A DNA stretch of 64,000 nt from Microbacteriaceae bacterium (GTDB lineage: Bacteria; Actinomycetota; Actinomycetes; Actinomycetales; Microbacteriaceae), in NCBI GenBank assembly GCA_025352325.1, contig JANXTR010000012.1, forward strand, positions 62,001 through 126,000, given 5' to 3'. How positions within the stretch are numbered: the first letter of the stretch is position 1; the number at the start of each line of letters is the position of its first letter. Made by a program: the position numbers and the translations under genes. This document shows positions 30,053-39,134 of the stretch, piece by piece. The notes under the pieces are model-generated. The model did not search any database, had not been told where the DNA came from, and saw nothing but the letters and a program-made list of their open reading frames with translations.

Positions 30053-31384
30053 CGGCGGGCTGAGGGCATGTTGAACCATCCGGGTTGCGGGCGGCGCGGG
30101 GATGGGTCTGCGGTCCGGGTCGAGCGATGCGGGTGGGATCAGCAGGTAGTCGGCGCCGTTGCGGGTGATCTGCCAGCCGTTGTCGTGGACGAGGAGGTGG
30201 TGATGTCGGCACAAAAGCAGTCCGTCTGCGACGTCGGTGCGGCCGTGGTCTCGGGCCCAGTGGTCGATGTGATGAGCTTCGCACCAGGAGGGTGATCGGT
30301 CGCAAGTGGGGAACCGGCAGCCGCCATCGCGGACGGCGAGGGCGATCTTCTGGCGGGCGCTGAAAAGTCGTTGGGTGTGGCCGAGGTTCAGGGACTGTCC
30401 CTGGTCGTCGAAGCGGATCGGGACAGTGCCGCGGTCGCAGATCTCTCGTTCGATGGTGGCTATGGAGGCCGGGGTGGTTTGTCCCTCGAGTTGACCGCAT
30501 CCGGCGCGTCGAGCGAGGTCGTGGTCGGTGACGATCACCCGCACAGTGGGACGTTGCGCACCGACGATCTCGGGCGCCGCGGCACCGCCGAGGCGGATGA
30601 GGTCGACGAAGGCGTCCACAGCGAGTTGTTCGGTGCTGCGGGGATCGACGGTGATGCGGTCGGCGTAGTCACGGGCAGCGGGGTCGACAAAGCGGGGTCC
30701 GCCACGGCGCGGTGAGGTGATCGCGTCGAAGGTCGCGATCACGGCAGCCGCCGACTCCGGGTCGAGGAGGCCGGCGAGGCGGGTCATCCCGTCGCGCAAC
30801 GGGGTCACCCGCAGGAACCGTTGATCACGGAGCGCACGTTCCCGGTCCACGATGTGGGCCTCATCCAGCTCGGCCGCGCGCTCGCGGGCGCGGGTCGTGA
30901 GCTTCTCGACGGTCAGCACACCGGCGTCGGCGACGAGCATCCCAGCGGCGCCCGCGATCAGGGAAGGCGGCACGGCACCGTCGATGTGCGACAGCCCTGC
31001 GCGGATCGCGTCGGCTGCGTCGAGGGACAGGCGACCATCCGCGACGGCGTCTGCCACGGCATCCAGCGCGGACGGCTCGGTCAGCAGAACTCCGACCCGC
31101 ACCATCGTGTGAGCCTCCCGGGCGCTGGTGCCGGCGAGCTGCTGCACCAGCAGCTCTGGGGTGCGAGCGCCGGACCGTTGCGCCAGGCCGTCGTAACCGA
31201 GCTCACGGCGAGAGCGGTACGCGATCTGCCCCGCATTCGCGGCCGACCACGCATCCACCCGCCGACGGATCTCGGCCAGAGAGCGCTGAAGTTGAAGCAA
31301 CTCCGCGTCGGAGGACGGCACAGCAGGCACCACGAACCCGGTCGAGATGTCGACCAGAGACGCGAAAGCGGTGGGGGAAGCCAT
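30050..31384 (-). CDS. DUF222/HNH endonuclease-domain protein
   Basis: 444 residues. The N-terminal two-thirds is DUF222 (from IRRRVDAWSAANAGQIAYRS); the C-terminus is an HNH domain with CRFPTCDRSPSWCEAHHIDHW and CRHHHLLVHDNGW. These genes are numerous in actinobacteria and are thought to be mobile or DNA-processing endonucleases; targets are unknown. Start ATG 31384 has GAGAAT 6 bases upstream; an earlier in-frame ATG at 31411 would lie inside the LexA-type box. The gene splits gatCA from gatB. Confidence 0.9.
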   Translation of the reverse strand: MASPTAFASLVDISTGFVVPAVPSSDAELLQLQRSLAEIRRRVDAWSAANAGQIAYRSRRELGYDGLAQRSGARTPELLVQQLAGTSAREAHTMVRVGVLLTEPSALDAVADAVADGRLSLDAADAIRAGLSHIDGAVPPSLIAGAAGMLVADAGVLTVEKLTTRARERAAELDEAHIVDRERALRDQRFLRVTPLRDGMTRLAGLLDPESAAAVIATFDAITSPRRGGPRFVDPAARDYADRITVDPRSTEQLAVDAFVDLIRLGGAAAPEIVGAQRPTVRVIVTDHDLARRAGCGQLEGQTTPASIATIEREICDRGTVPIRFDDQGQSLNLGHTQRLFSARQKIALAVRDGGCRFPTCDRSPSWCEAHHIDHWARDHGRTDVADGLLLCRHHHLLVHDNGWQITRNGADYLLIPPASLDPDRRPIPAPPATRMVQHALSPP

Positions 31385-31403
31385 GCCTCGATTCTCGCAG
31401 TAT

Positions 31404-31419
31404 TCGAACATATGTTCTA
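31404..31419 (-). promoter_or_regulatory. LexA (SOS) box upstream of HNH gene
   Basis: TCGAACATATGTTCTA matches the Gram-positive/actinobacterial SOS consensus CGAAC-N4-GTTCG at all but one core position. It overlaps the promoter of the HNH gene, so DNA damage should induce it. Confidence 0.7.
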
Positions 31420-31509
31420 GTGAGTCTGATAACTCATCAGAAAATCAGCTGTGGAGGAGAGGAGGAGCCACCTGGCGATTGGGCTTCTTCGGTCTACTAG
31501 CATCCGTGC

Positions 31510-31860
31510 ATGGATCGACCCCATCGTCCTCATCGTCCTCATCGCACCGGCGCAGAACGCGCGCGAGCCGACGCTCGTGGGCGCGTCATCGTCAGCATCG
31601 CGCTCCTTCTCGGGGTCGCCGCCGCCACGAGCGCTCTGTACTTCGCTTTCACCGGGACCGAGCTGGTCGATTCGGGCGGCCGCACTCTCGACTGTGGCTC
31701 GCTCGTGCAGCCGGCGACCACGACGCTGGCGCTCGCCAACTGCGGCGGGGTCAATGACTTCAACATGGTCCCGCTGGTGGCGTCCGCCCTCGCGCTCGTC
31801 GCCGCGATCGTGCTGGTCGCCGCCTTGCTGTGGAAGCGGAGCCGCCGCATCCACTGGTGA
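31510..31860 (+). CDS. Small two-helix membrane protein
   Basis: 116 residues. A His/Arg/Pro-repeat N-terminus (HRPHRPHR, from a repeated CATCGTCCT) precedes a membrane helix (about 27-49), an extracytoplasmic loop with two cysteines (LDCGSLV, ANCGGV) and a second helix (about 86-107). The function is unknown. -10 TAGCAT (31498-31503) lies 6 bases before ATG 31510, so it is leaderless. It precedes gatB, which has its own promoter. Confidence 0.75.
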   Translation: MDRPHRPHRPHRTGAERARADARGRVIVSIALLLGVAAATSALYFAFTGTELVDSGGRTLDCGSLVQPATTTLALANCGGVNDFNMVPLVASALALVAAIVLVAALLWKRSRRIHW

Positions 31861-31928
31861 AGCCGCCGAGGGGTTATCGCCGCAGCCACGCGCACACCCC
31901 GACCCCGCGCCTTCCGTAGAATCGACAC

Positions 31929-33470
31929 ATGGCCAAGGCACCCCTCATGGACTACGACAAGGCTCTCGAGCTGTTCGAGCCGGTTCTCGGGTTCGAGGTG
32001 CACGTCGAGCTCAGCACCCAGACGAAGATGTTCAGCGACGCGCCCAACCCGGCCCGCAAGAATGCACCGCAGGATGTCGGTCCGAACACGCAGATCACCC
32101 CCGTCGACCTCGGCCTGCCGGGCAGCCTCCCGGTGGTCAACGAGAAGGCTGTCGAGTACGCCATCAGCCTCGGCCTGGCGCTCGGCTGCGAGATTCGGAG
32201 CACGAGCCGCTTCGCGCGCAAGAACTACTTCTACCCCGACCTGGCGAAGGACTACCAGATCAGCCAGTTCGACGAGCCGATCGCGGGCGAGGGCAGCGTC
32301 GACGTCGAGCTCTCGGACGGCAGCATCTTCACCGTGCCGATCGAACGCGCCCACATGGAGGAGGATGCCGGCAAGCTCACGCACATCGGAGGCTCCACCG
32401 GTCGCATCCAGGGCGCCGAGTACTCGCTGGTGGACTACAACCGCGCCGGCGTCCCGCTCGTGGAGATCGTCACCCAGATGATCATCGGCGCCGAGGAGCG
32501 CGCTCCCGAGATCGCGAAGGCCTACGTCGCGACCATCCGCGACATCGTGCGCGCGCTCGATATCAGCGAAGCCCGCATGGAGCGCGGCAACCTGCGTTGC
32601 GATGCCAACGTCTCTCTGCGGCGGCGCGTCAAGCCGGGCGAGGTGCCCAGCAAGCTCGGCACCCGCACGGAGACCAAGAACGTCAACTCCCTGCGCAGCG
32701 TCGAGCGCGCCGTGCGCTACGAGATCCAGCGTCAGGCCGCCATCCTCGACGGCGGCGGAACCATCACACAGGAGACCCGCCACTGGCACGAGGACACGGG
32801 CGTGACATCCGCCGGCCGCGTCAAGAGCGACGCCGACGACTACCGATACTTTCCCGAGCCTGACCTCCTTCCTATCGAGCCGAAGCCCGAGCTGATCGCG
32901 GCGCTCAAAGCCGCGCTTCCGGAAGCGCCGGCGGTCCGCAGGAACAGACTGAAGCAGGCGTGGGGTTTCACCGAGCTCGAGTTCCAAGATGTGCAGAACT
33001 CCGGACTCCTGGTCGAGGTGGAGGACACGGTCACGGCTGGCGCGTCCCCGCAGGCAGCTCGCAAGTGGTGGACCGGCGAGATCGCCCGCCTCGCCAACGC
33101 GCAGGATGCGGATGCGGCATCCCTGATCACGCCCCAAGCGGTAGCCGAGGTCGTCAAGCTCGTCGACGACGGCACGCTCACCGACCGGCTTGCCCGCCAG
33201 GTCATCGAGCACGTGATCGCCGGCGAGGGCACCCCGCAGCAGGTCATCGACGCCCGCGGCCTCAGGATCGTGTCGGATGACGGCGCTCTCATCGCCGCGA
33301 TCGACACCGCCCTGGGGCAGCAGCCCGATGTGCTCGAGAAGATCCGGGACGGCAAGGTGCAGGCCGCCGGAGCCGTGATCGGCGCGGTCATGAAGGCGAT
33401 GGGCGGCGCCGCGGATGCCGGACGCGTGCGCGAGCTCGTGCTCGAGCGGGCGACCGCGACCCAGGGCTGA
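31929..33470 (+). CDS. gatB: Asp/Glu-tRNA amidotransferase subunit B
   Basis: 513 residues. It activates the tRNA-bound Glu or Asp with ATP. Visible are [20 protein letters not shown], the cradle motifs [44 protein letters not shown] and [15 protein letters not shown], plus the YqeY-like tail. Start ATG has -10 TAGAAT (31917-31922) 6 bases upstream, so gatB runs from its own leaderless promoter. It probably leads an operon with the next two small genes. Confidence 0.97.
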   Translation: MAKAPLMDYDKALELFEPVLGFEVHVELSTQTKMFSDAPNPARKNAPQDVGPNTQITPVDLGLPGSLPVVNEKAVEYAISLGLALGCEIRSTSRFARKNYFYPDLAKDYQISQFDEPIAGEGSVDVELSDGSIFTVPIERAHMEEDAGKLTHIGGSTGRIQGAEYSLVDYNRAGVPLVEIVTQMIIGAEERAPEIAKAYVATIRDIVRALDISEARMERGNLRCDANVSLRRRVKPGEVPSKLGTRTETKNVNSLRSVERAVRYEIQRQAAILDGGGTITQETRHWHEDTGVTSAGRVKSDADDYRYFPEPDLLPIEPKPELIAALKAALPEAPAVRRNRLKQAWGFTELEFQDVQNSGLLVEVEDTVTAGASPQAARKWWTGEIARLANAQDADAASLITPQAVAEVVKLVDDGTLTDRLARQVIEHVIAGEGTPQQVIDARGLRIVSDDGALIAAIDTALGQQPDVLEKIRDGKVQAAGAVIGAVMKAMGGAADAGRVRELVLERATATQG

Positions 33471-33472
33471 CG

Positions 33473-33673
33473 ATGGCCGCTGCGGTACGCAGGTTCGCCG
33501 TGCTCGCGGTCGTCGTCGCGGCGATCGTGGAGGGGGTGCTGGTCTCCGCGTTTCACGCGAACCTGACGGGCACTGGGTGGACGGTCTACGCGCCGCTCTT
33601 TATCCTGCTCGGGGCGGTCCTGATTGCGGGGTGGATTGGATGCGCCGCAGGTCGACGACGCCCACGACCGTGA
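33473..33673 (+). CDS. Small two-helix membrane protein after gatB
   Basis: 66 residues, two hydrophobic helices (about 7-27 and 38-58) and a basic tail. The start is 2 bases after the gatB stop and the stop overlaps the next gene (GTGA), so it lies within an operon. Function unknown. Confidence 0.7.
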   Translation: MAAAVRRFAVLAVVVAAIVEGVLVSAFHANLTGTGWTVYAPLFILLGAVLIAGWIGCAAGRRRPRP

Positions 33674-34023
33674 CGCGCCGGCCACACACCGAGACCACTC
33701 GGGCAGCCGACATCTCCGACAAGACGTGCGCCTCGTGCGGCCGCCGCATCGAATGGCGTCGCAAGTGGGCCGCAAACTGGGACGACGTGCGCTACTGCTC
33801 CGACGCGTGTCGGCGCCGCGGGGTGACGGCCGCCGACGGGCAACTGGAGGCGGATATCCTCGCCCGCCTCGCGACCACCCGATCTGTCACCGTCGACGAA
33901 ACAGAGGATGCCCGCCGAGCTGCCCGCCGCCTCGTCGCGAAGGGTGACGTCGAGCTCGTTCAGAGCGGGCGAGTGGTCGACCCCTCGACCGCGAAGGGCC
34001 CGTTTCAGATCCGCAGGATCTGA
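33670..34023 (+). CDS. DUF2256/DUF3253 zinc-binding protein
   Basis: 117 residues from GTG 33670, chosen because it forms a GTGA overlap; ATG 33640 in the same frame is an alternative. A zinc-knuckle DUF2256 motif (CASCGRRIEWRRKWAANWDD then YCSDACRRR) is followed by a winged-helix-like DUF3253 part (LEADILARLATTRSVTVDE). In other bacteria DUF2256 proteins are often found next to cryptochrome/photolyase genes, and here the photolyase is the convergent neighbour. Confidence 0.82.
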   Translation: MTRRPHTETTRAADISDKTCASCGRRIEWRRKWAANWDDVRYCSDACRRRGVTAADGQLEADILARLATTRSVTVDETEDARRAARRLVAKGDVELVQSGRVVDPSTAKGPFQIRRI

Positions 34024-34025
34024 GC

Positions 34026-34046
34026 CTCGCCGGTCGAGCCGGCGAG
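34026..34046. terminator. Bidirectional stem-loop
   Basis: CTCGCCGG and CCGGCGAG form a perfect 8-bp stem with a 5-base loop, between two convergent stop codons. Confidence 0.6.
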
Positions 34047-34054
34047 ACTCGCAC

Positions 34055-35554
34055 TCACCACCGCTCGCGCAGCCGCTCCTGCTCGACGACAGCCTCACGA
34101 TCGGCGAGACGCCGCAGCCCGGCCAGCGGCTGCGCCATCCGGAAGTTCCCCTGCAGTGCCGGCGCAGCGCGGTCCAAGAACGCCCAGTAGCCCGCCGTGA
34201 ACGGGCAGGCCGTCGGCCCAACTCTGACTGAGGGGGAGAACACGCACGACCCGCAGTAGTCCGACATCTTGTTGATATATGCCCCGCCCGACACATACGG
34301 CTTGGTGGCGACGATGCCGCCGTCGGCGTGCTGCGACATCCCGATCACGTTCGCTGGCATGACCCAGGGCGTGCCGTCCACGAACATGTCGATGAACCAG
34401 TCGTTGAGCTCGACCGGGTCGTAGCCATGCTGCAGCGCCCAGTTGCCGAGCACCATCAGCCGCTGGATGTGATGCACCCAGCCGTACCGCCGCATCCCGT
34501 CGATGGTCTCGCGCAGGCAGTTCGACTGGATGGCCGCTGCATCCAACTGACGGAACACAGCGGGCAGCGGATGGTGCGCGCCCAGGTGATTCGACGACGT
34601 ACGGTACGACTCGCCCAGGTGCCAATAGAGGTGCCACACGTAGTCGCGCCAGCCCGCGACCTGCCGCACGAACCCCTCGACGCTCGCCAGGGGAGCGCGC
34701 CCGGCGGCGTATTCGACGGCGACCCGCTCGACCACCTCACGCGGATCGAGCAGCCCCAGATTCAGCGGCACGCTCAACAGCGAATGCGCCATCGTCCAGT
34801 CGCCGCCGAGCATGGCGTCTTCAAACGGGCCGAAGTCTCCCAGTCGCGACTCGATGAAGTCGTCGAGCGCCAGCGAGGCCTCCGATGAAGTGACCGCGAA
34901 CCGCCGCGGTCCGTCGTCGCCCACCAGTTGCACGTGCCCCTCGGCCTGCCAGCGATCGAGATCCTCTCGCACCCGCGCGTCGATGTCGTCCTCGACCGGC
35001 CACCACGGCTCGGGCAGCCCCAGCCGCGCGGCGCCCTTTGGCGGCGACTGCCGGTTGTCGTGGTCGTAGTTCCACTTGCCGCCAACGGGTTCCTTGCTTC
35101 CGGGCCCGCCCTCCATCAGGATGCCGGTGCGCTCGCGCACCACCCGGTAGAAGTCCTCCATCAGCAGCCGCTTGCCGGTTCGGGATGCCGCCCACTCGGC
35201 GAAGTCGCGCTCCGAGGTCACGAATCCCCGACTTGGCAGCACGTGCATGTCCCGCGCCCGCACGAACTGCCGAGCGCTGTACGACGTCGGGTCGATGACT
35301 TCCAGCTCCTCGCGCACTCGCCGGTCGAGCCGGTCGAGACCCTCGTCGTAGGTCTCGACTTGCAAAAACGTGACCCGCTCGCCCAGCTCCGCCGCCCGAT
35401 GCCGCATCGCAGACAGATACAGGTGCGCCTTGGCCCGGTGCATCGGCCGCCGCCCGAACACGGACCGCGCCTCAATGATCATCATCGGTCCGCCGTCATC
35501 GAACAGCGGCCCGAGCTGCCCGGCGAAGACCCAGCGGGTGCGGGAGGTCGTCAT
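34055..35554 (-). CDS. FeS-type cryptochrome/photolyase (FeS-BCP, (6-4) photolyase group)
   Basis: 499 residues. A Rossmann antenna domain (WVFAGQLGPLFD) precedes the helical FAD domain (WRDYVWHLYW, NHLGAHHPLPAVF, GWVHHIQRLMVLGNWALQHG). The four cluster cysteines are visible in SNCLRETIDG and SDYCGSCVFSPS...TACPF. Members repair (6-4) photoproducts or act as photoreceptors. Start ATG has -10 TAGCGT (35561-35566, minus) 6 bases upstream, so it is leaderless. Confidence 0.93.
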   Translation of the reverse strand: MTTSRTRWVFAGQLGPLFDDGGPMMIIEARSVFGRRPMHRAKAHLYLSAMRHRAAELGERVTFLQVETYDEGLDRLDRRVREELEVIDPTSYSARQFVRARDMHVLPSRGFVTSERDFAEWAASRTGKRLLMEDFYRVVRERTGILMEGGPGSKEPVGGKWNYDHDNRQSPPKGAARLGLPEPWWPVEDDIDARVREDLDRWQAEGHVQLVGDDGPRRFAVTSSEASLALDDFIESRLGDFGPFEDAMLGGDWTMAHSLLSVPLNLGLLDPREVVERVAVEYAAGRAPLASVEGFVRQVAGWRDYVWHLYWHLGESYRTSSNHLGAHHPLPAVFRQLDAAAIQSNCLRETIDGMRRYGWVHHIQRLMVLGNWALQHGYDPVELNDWFIDMFVDGTPWVMPANVIGMSQHADGGIVATKPYVSGGAYINKMSDYCGSCVFSPSVRVGPTACPFTAGYWAFLDRAAPALQGNFRMAQPLAGLRRLADREAVVEQERLRERW

Positions 35555-35608
35555 ATTGCCACGCTAGACGCCGCGGGTCGGCCCCGTCGAAACCGGCAGC
35601 CTAAATCC

Positions 35609-35800
35609 ATGTTCGCCACACCCCTCGACGCCGCATCCGGCATCACCGCCAAGCTCTGCCCCCTCGAGCCCTGGCAGGCAGCCGAGTTCACCGCCCACCT
35701 GGACCGCGCGCGAGCACATCCGGCCCTGGGTCGGCCAGAGCTTCGTCACCACCGACGTCGACGGCACCCGCGCCACCCGTCAGCGCTACGCCGTCCGTAA
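35609..35800 (+). pseudogene. Truncated, frameshifted GNAT acetyltransferase
   Basis: ATG 35609 starts FATPLDAASGITAKL and reaches FTAHLDRAR; the match then continues one frame over as EHIRPWVGQSFVTTDVDGTR. The acetyl-CoA-binding half is gone. Confidence 0.65.
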
Positions 35801-35878
35801 TCCCGCTTGTGGGGCGCGCGTAGTGCATCCACCGAGGAGGCCGTGGGAACGATCAGCGCCGACCGATACCTTGAATCC

Positions 35879-36265
35879 ATGCCCGCCTCGCCGGAACTTC
35901 TCTCTCTCGCGGACAGTAAGTACGTCTCGTTGGTCACCTTTCGCAAGTCGGGGGAAGCGGTTCCGACGGCAGTGTGGGTGGCACGCGACGGCGACTCGCT
36001 CATCGTGACGACCGTGGAAGGGGTGGGCAAGGTCAGGCGGCTGCGCAACGATTCGCGAGTGCAGCTCGCGCCATGCTCCGTCGGTGGCAAGGTCGCGTTC
36101 GGTGCGGTGTGGGTGGATGCTACTGCCACAGTCGAGCCGATGACGCCCGAGATGTCCGACGTCCTGGCCGCCAAATACAAGGTCGCCTACCGGCTGAACG
36201 AGTGGATGCGGTTTCGCCGTCAGAAGGGCGAACCGAAGGTCCGCGTCATCCTGCGAATCACGTAG
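35879..36265 (+). CDS. PNPOx-fold F420-dependent-type oxidoreductase
   Basis: 128 residues, a split beta-barrel flavin/F420 protein of the PPOX class (YVSLVTFRKSGEAVPTAVWVARDGDSLIV and GKVRRLRNDSRVQL). Members reduce diverse substrates with F420H2 or bind flavin. Start ATG is supported by TACCTT (35867-35872) 6 bases upstream. It is convergent with an SDR gene across a stem-loop. Confidence 0.88.
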   Translation: MPASPELLSLADSKYVSLVTFRKSGEAVPTAVWVARDGDSLIVTTVEGVGKVRRLRNDSRVQLAPCSVGGKVAFGAVWVDATATVEPMTPEMSDVLAAKYKVAYRLNEWMRFRRQKGEPKVRVILRIT

Positions 36266-36270
36266 TCGAC

Positions 36271-36293
36271 GTCAGCCAGGTCACCAGGCTGAC
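36271..36293. terminator. Bidirectional stem-loop overlapping the SDR stop
   Basis: GTCAGCC (36271-36277) and GGCTGAC (36287-36293) with a 9-base loop, which includes the last codon and stop of the convergent SDR gene. Confidence 0.55.
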
Positions 36294-37789
36294 GGCCTGT
36301 AGTCCTTAAGGAACACCCCGAACACGTCTTCGCCGGCCTCGCCACGCACCACCGGGTCGTACACGCGAGCCGCGCCATCCACGAGATCGAGCGGCGCGTG
36401 GAACCCCTCCTCGGCGAGCCGCACCTTCGTCGGGTGGGGGCGCTCATCCGTGATCCAACCCGTGTCGACGCTGGTCATCAGGATGCCGTCGGTGTCGAAC
36501 ATCTCCTGCGCGCTGGTGCGCGTGAGCATGTTCACGGCGGCCTTCGCCATGTTCGTGTGCGGATGCCCGGGGCCCTTGTATTCGCGGCCGAAGACGCCCT
36601 CCATCGCCGAGACGTTCACGATGTATTTGCGGCGCGCGGGCGACGCAGCCATCGACGCGCGCAGCTGCGAGATCAGGATGAACGGGGCCGTCGTGTTCGC
36701 CAGTTGCACCTCGAGCATCTCGAGGGGCTCCACCTCGTGCACGGCCTGCGTCCACGAGTTCTCGTCGTGCAGGTCGGGCAGCAGCCCACCGGCGTCGATC
36801 GCGGTGCCGGCCGCCAGGCGCTCGAGTGAGCTCGAGCCGGGCGCCATGGCCGCCCCGGTCAGCTCGTCGGCGCGCGCCGCCGCCGAGGCCGCTGCCGCGA
36901 GGATCGGATGCGCAGCCACCGAGCGCTCCAGGGCCAGCGGGTGCGCGTCGTTCGTGTGCCCGAAGGTGACCAGCTCGGGGAGCGGCCCGTCCGGCAGCGG
37001 AGCGAGCTCGGCATCCACCAGCGGCTGGTAGGCGCCAATAGAGCGGCGCACGGTCTGCGTCGCATTGTTGATCAGGATGTCGAGGGCCCCGGCTTCGGCG
37101 ACCGACTCGGCCAGCGCGATCACCTGGGCGGGGTCGCGCAGGTCGATGCCGACCACGCGCAGCCGGTGGATCCAGTCGCCCGAGTCGGGCAGGCTCGTGA
37201 ACCGGCGCACGGCGTCGCGGGGGAATCTGGTCGTGATGGTCGTGTGCGCACCATCCCGTAGCAGGCGCAGCGCGATGTACATGCCGATCTTCGCGCGGCC
37301 GCCAGTGAGCAGGGCGCGCCTGCCGGTGAGGTCGGTGCGGGCGTCGCGCTTGGCGTGGCTCATGGCGGCGCAGTCGGGGCAGAGCTGGTGGTAGAACGCG
37401 TCGACCACCGTGTACGGCTGCTTGCAGATGTAGCAGGGGCGCGCCTTGAGCAGGGTGCCGGCCGTCGCGGCCGTTGTCGCGGTCGAGATCGGGATGCCGC
37501 GGGTCTCGTCGTCGATGCGGTCCGGGGCGCCGGTGGCGGTGGCCGCCACGACCGCGCGGTCCGCGGCCGCGTCGCGCTCGCGGGCTTCGAGCTTGCGCGA
37601 CTGCTTGACGGCCCGGAACATCTTCGCGGTGGCCTGGCGGACGGCGACGAAATGCGGATGCGCGTCATCGAGAGTGTCGAGCTGGGCGAGGACGCGGAGG
37701 GTGGTTTCGAGCTCCGCGGGGTCGAGCCCTGCCGCGATACCGGACGAGTCTGCCGGCACGGCGGCGGGCGGATCGGACTCGGAGGGCAC
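36281..37789 (-). CDS. Zinc-ribbon-containing SDR-fold protein
   Basis: 502 residues from GTG 37789 (-10 TACAAT 5 bases upstream). A helical N-terminus precedes a zinc ribbon with Cys119, 122, 137 and 140 (CYICK and LCPDC), then a Rossmann SDR domain (LTGGRAKIGMYIALRLLRDG, DILINNATQ, NVSAMEG). The usual YxxxK motif is changed: HTNMAKAA keeps the Lys but Thr stands at the Tyr position. Oxidoreductase activity is uncertain. The substrate is unknown. Confidence 0.85.
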   Translation of the reverse strand: MPSESDPPAAVPADSSGIAAGLDPAELETTLRVLAQLDTLDDAHPHFVAVRQATAKMFRAVKQSRKLEARERDAAADRAVVAATATGAPDRIDDETRGIPISTATTAATAGTLLKARPCYICKQPYTVVDAFYHQLCPDCAAMSHAKRDARTDLTGRRALLTGGRAKIGMYIALRLLRDGAHTTITTRFPRDAVRRFTSLPDSGDWIHRLRVVGIDLRDPAQVIALAESVAEAGALDILINNATQTVRRSIGAYQPLVDAELAPLPDGPLPELVTFGHTNDAHPLALERSVAAHPILAAAASAAARADELTGAAMAPGSSSLERLAAGTAIDAGGLLPDLHDENSWTQAVHEVEPLEMLEVQLANTTAPFILISQLRASMAASPARRKYIVNVSAMEGVFGREYKGPGHPHTNMAKAAVNMLTRTSAQEMFDTDGILMTSVDTGWITDERPHPTKVRLAEEGFHAPLDLVDGAARVYDPVVRGEAGEDVFGVFLKDYRPSAW

Positions 37790-37838
37790 AGGCGATTGTA
37801 TGACGTGACCCGCGCTGGACCTGATGTGCGAATCGACT

Positions 37839-37859
37839 TAGTATATCGAAGTAGATATA
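37839..37859 (+). promoter_or_regulatory. Promoter -10 and operator of toxin-antitoxin pair
   Basis: -10 TAGTAT (37839-37844), with TGGACC 17 bases upstream as -35. TATATC (37842-37847) and GATATA (37854-37859) form an inverted repeat over the start of transcription and next to the Shine-Dalgarno, suited to repression by the Xre antitoxin. Confidence 0.6.
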
Positions 37860-37868
37860 GGAGGCGAG

Positions 37869-38444
37869 ATGACGGCCGCACAGTTGCTTCGCTCCGCGCG
37901 CGAGACCTCAGGGCTCACCCAGGCGGAGTTGAGCCGTCGCGCCCGCACCTCGCAGCCCGACATCTCGACGCTCGAGCGTGGCTCGCGGGTTCCCACGGCT
38001 GACACCCTCGAGCGACTGCTCGGCGTACTCGGGCACGTTGTCGTGGCGATCCCGAGCATCGGGCCGGATGCCGCCGCGACCGCCGAGCGCATCCGCACCG
38101 CCCTCACGCGCGGCTCTGACGATGGAGCTCTCCGAGCCCTCATCGACTACTCCGACGCGCTCGCCCGCGAGACCGGGACCAACCGCATCGCGCTCTGCCT
38201 GGCGCGGCCCGCCCGTTCAGGGCATCCGGTCTGGGATGCGGCGCTCGCCGGCCTGGTCGAGTGGCGGCTGGGTCAGGAGCAGTTTCCGAAACCGCAGTGG
38301 ATCGACGACGCCGACCGCTTCCTCCCCGAAGTGACCGAGTTGATTCGCATCCCGCACGCGCCGGCGATCGAGCGCACCGATGTCGCGCGCGAATTTCTGC
38401 GGCGTAACGTGCTCGTCGAACGCGGAACCTTCGCGAGCGTCTGA
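37869..38444 (+). CDS. Xre-family antitoxin-like regulator
   Basis: 191 residues. An N-terminal HTH_XRE (about 5-58: LRSARETSGLTQAELSRRARTSQPDISTLE) is followed by a helical domain of about 130 residues with no recognised fold, probably for toxin binding. GGAGG precedes ATG. The stop overlaps the next start by one base (TGATG), tight coupling typical of toxin-antitoxin pairs. Confidence 0.85.
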   Translation: MTAAQLLRSARETSGLTQAELSRRARTSQPDISTLERGSRVPTADTLERLLGVLGHVVVAIPSIGPDAAATAERIRTALTRGSDDGALRALIDYSDALARETGTNRIALCLARPARSGHPVWDAALAGLVEWRLGQEQFPKPQWIDDADRFLPEVTELIRIPHAPAIERTDVAREFLRRNVLVERGTFASV

Positions 38445-39031
38445 TGTTTTCGGGACTCGACCGCGATGACCTCATCTCGGGGCTGCGAGCGGTTGTCGAG
38501 CGTGCTCATCAACGCGGGCTCGGGCCGATCAGCATCCGGATCATCGGAGGCGCCGCGATCCGGCTCGCCTACTTCGAGCGCGCGACCACCGTCGACATCG
38601 ACGCGCGCATCGACCCCAACGGCTCGCTCAGTGAGCTGATCGACGAGATCGCGGCCGAGCGGCAGTGGCCGAACGACTGGCTCAACTCGGCTGCGCAGAA
38701 AGCCGGTTTCATCCCGACCTGGGGCCGTCAGGTCGAGTGGATGCCGCTCTACACCGACGATCTCCTTTCGATCGAGGTCGCATCGGTCGAAGCGCTGATG
38801 GCGATGAAGCTGCGCGCCTTCGAACGGCGGGGTCGACGTGACCTCGGTGACGTGGTTGGGCTGCTGGCGCTCTCCGGCGCCTCGGACGCCGCCGAGGTGG
38901 AGGAGTTGTTCGAGGCGTATTTCCCCGGCGACACCCTTCAGCAAACGACGGTCGATTTCCTGCGAGCCACGCTGGCCGACGGGCTCACGGCAGCCCCGAC
39001 ACCTCCGCCGATCGTCTTCCGAAGCACCTGA
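38444..39031 (+). CDS. Nucleotidyltransferase toxin-like protein (AbiEii/DUF6036 type)
   Basis: 195 residues. The core nucleotidyltransferase signature is IRIIGGAAIRLAYFERATTV followed by DIDARID, giving G-G and D-x-D; EALMAMKLRAFERRGRRDLGDVVGLL is the usual later motif with Lys and Asp. AbiEii/MenT-like enzymes transfer nucleotides to tRNA or other targets. The Xre partner replaces the AbiEi antitoxin of classic pairs. Confidence 0.85.
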   Translation: MFSGLDRDDLISGLRAVVERAHQRGLGPISIRIIGGAAIRLAYFERATTVDIDARIDPNGSLSELIDEIAAERQWPNDWLNSAAQKAGFIPTWGRQVEWMPLYTDDLLSIEVASVEALMAMKLRAFERRGRRDLGDVVGLLALSGASDAAEVEELFEAYFPGDTLQQTTVDFLRATLADGLTAAPTPPPIVFRST

Positions 39032-39134
39032 CGAGCGCGTAACAATGACGCCAGACGACGCCGCATGACGCCGCGCAACCTTGTGTGACGCACGCGGTCG
39101 ACACCCCGCGGCATCCACCCGTACCGTCGCCCGC

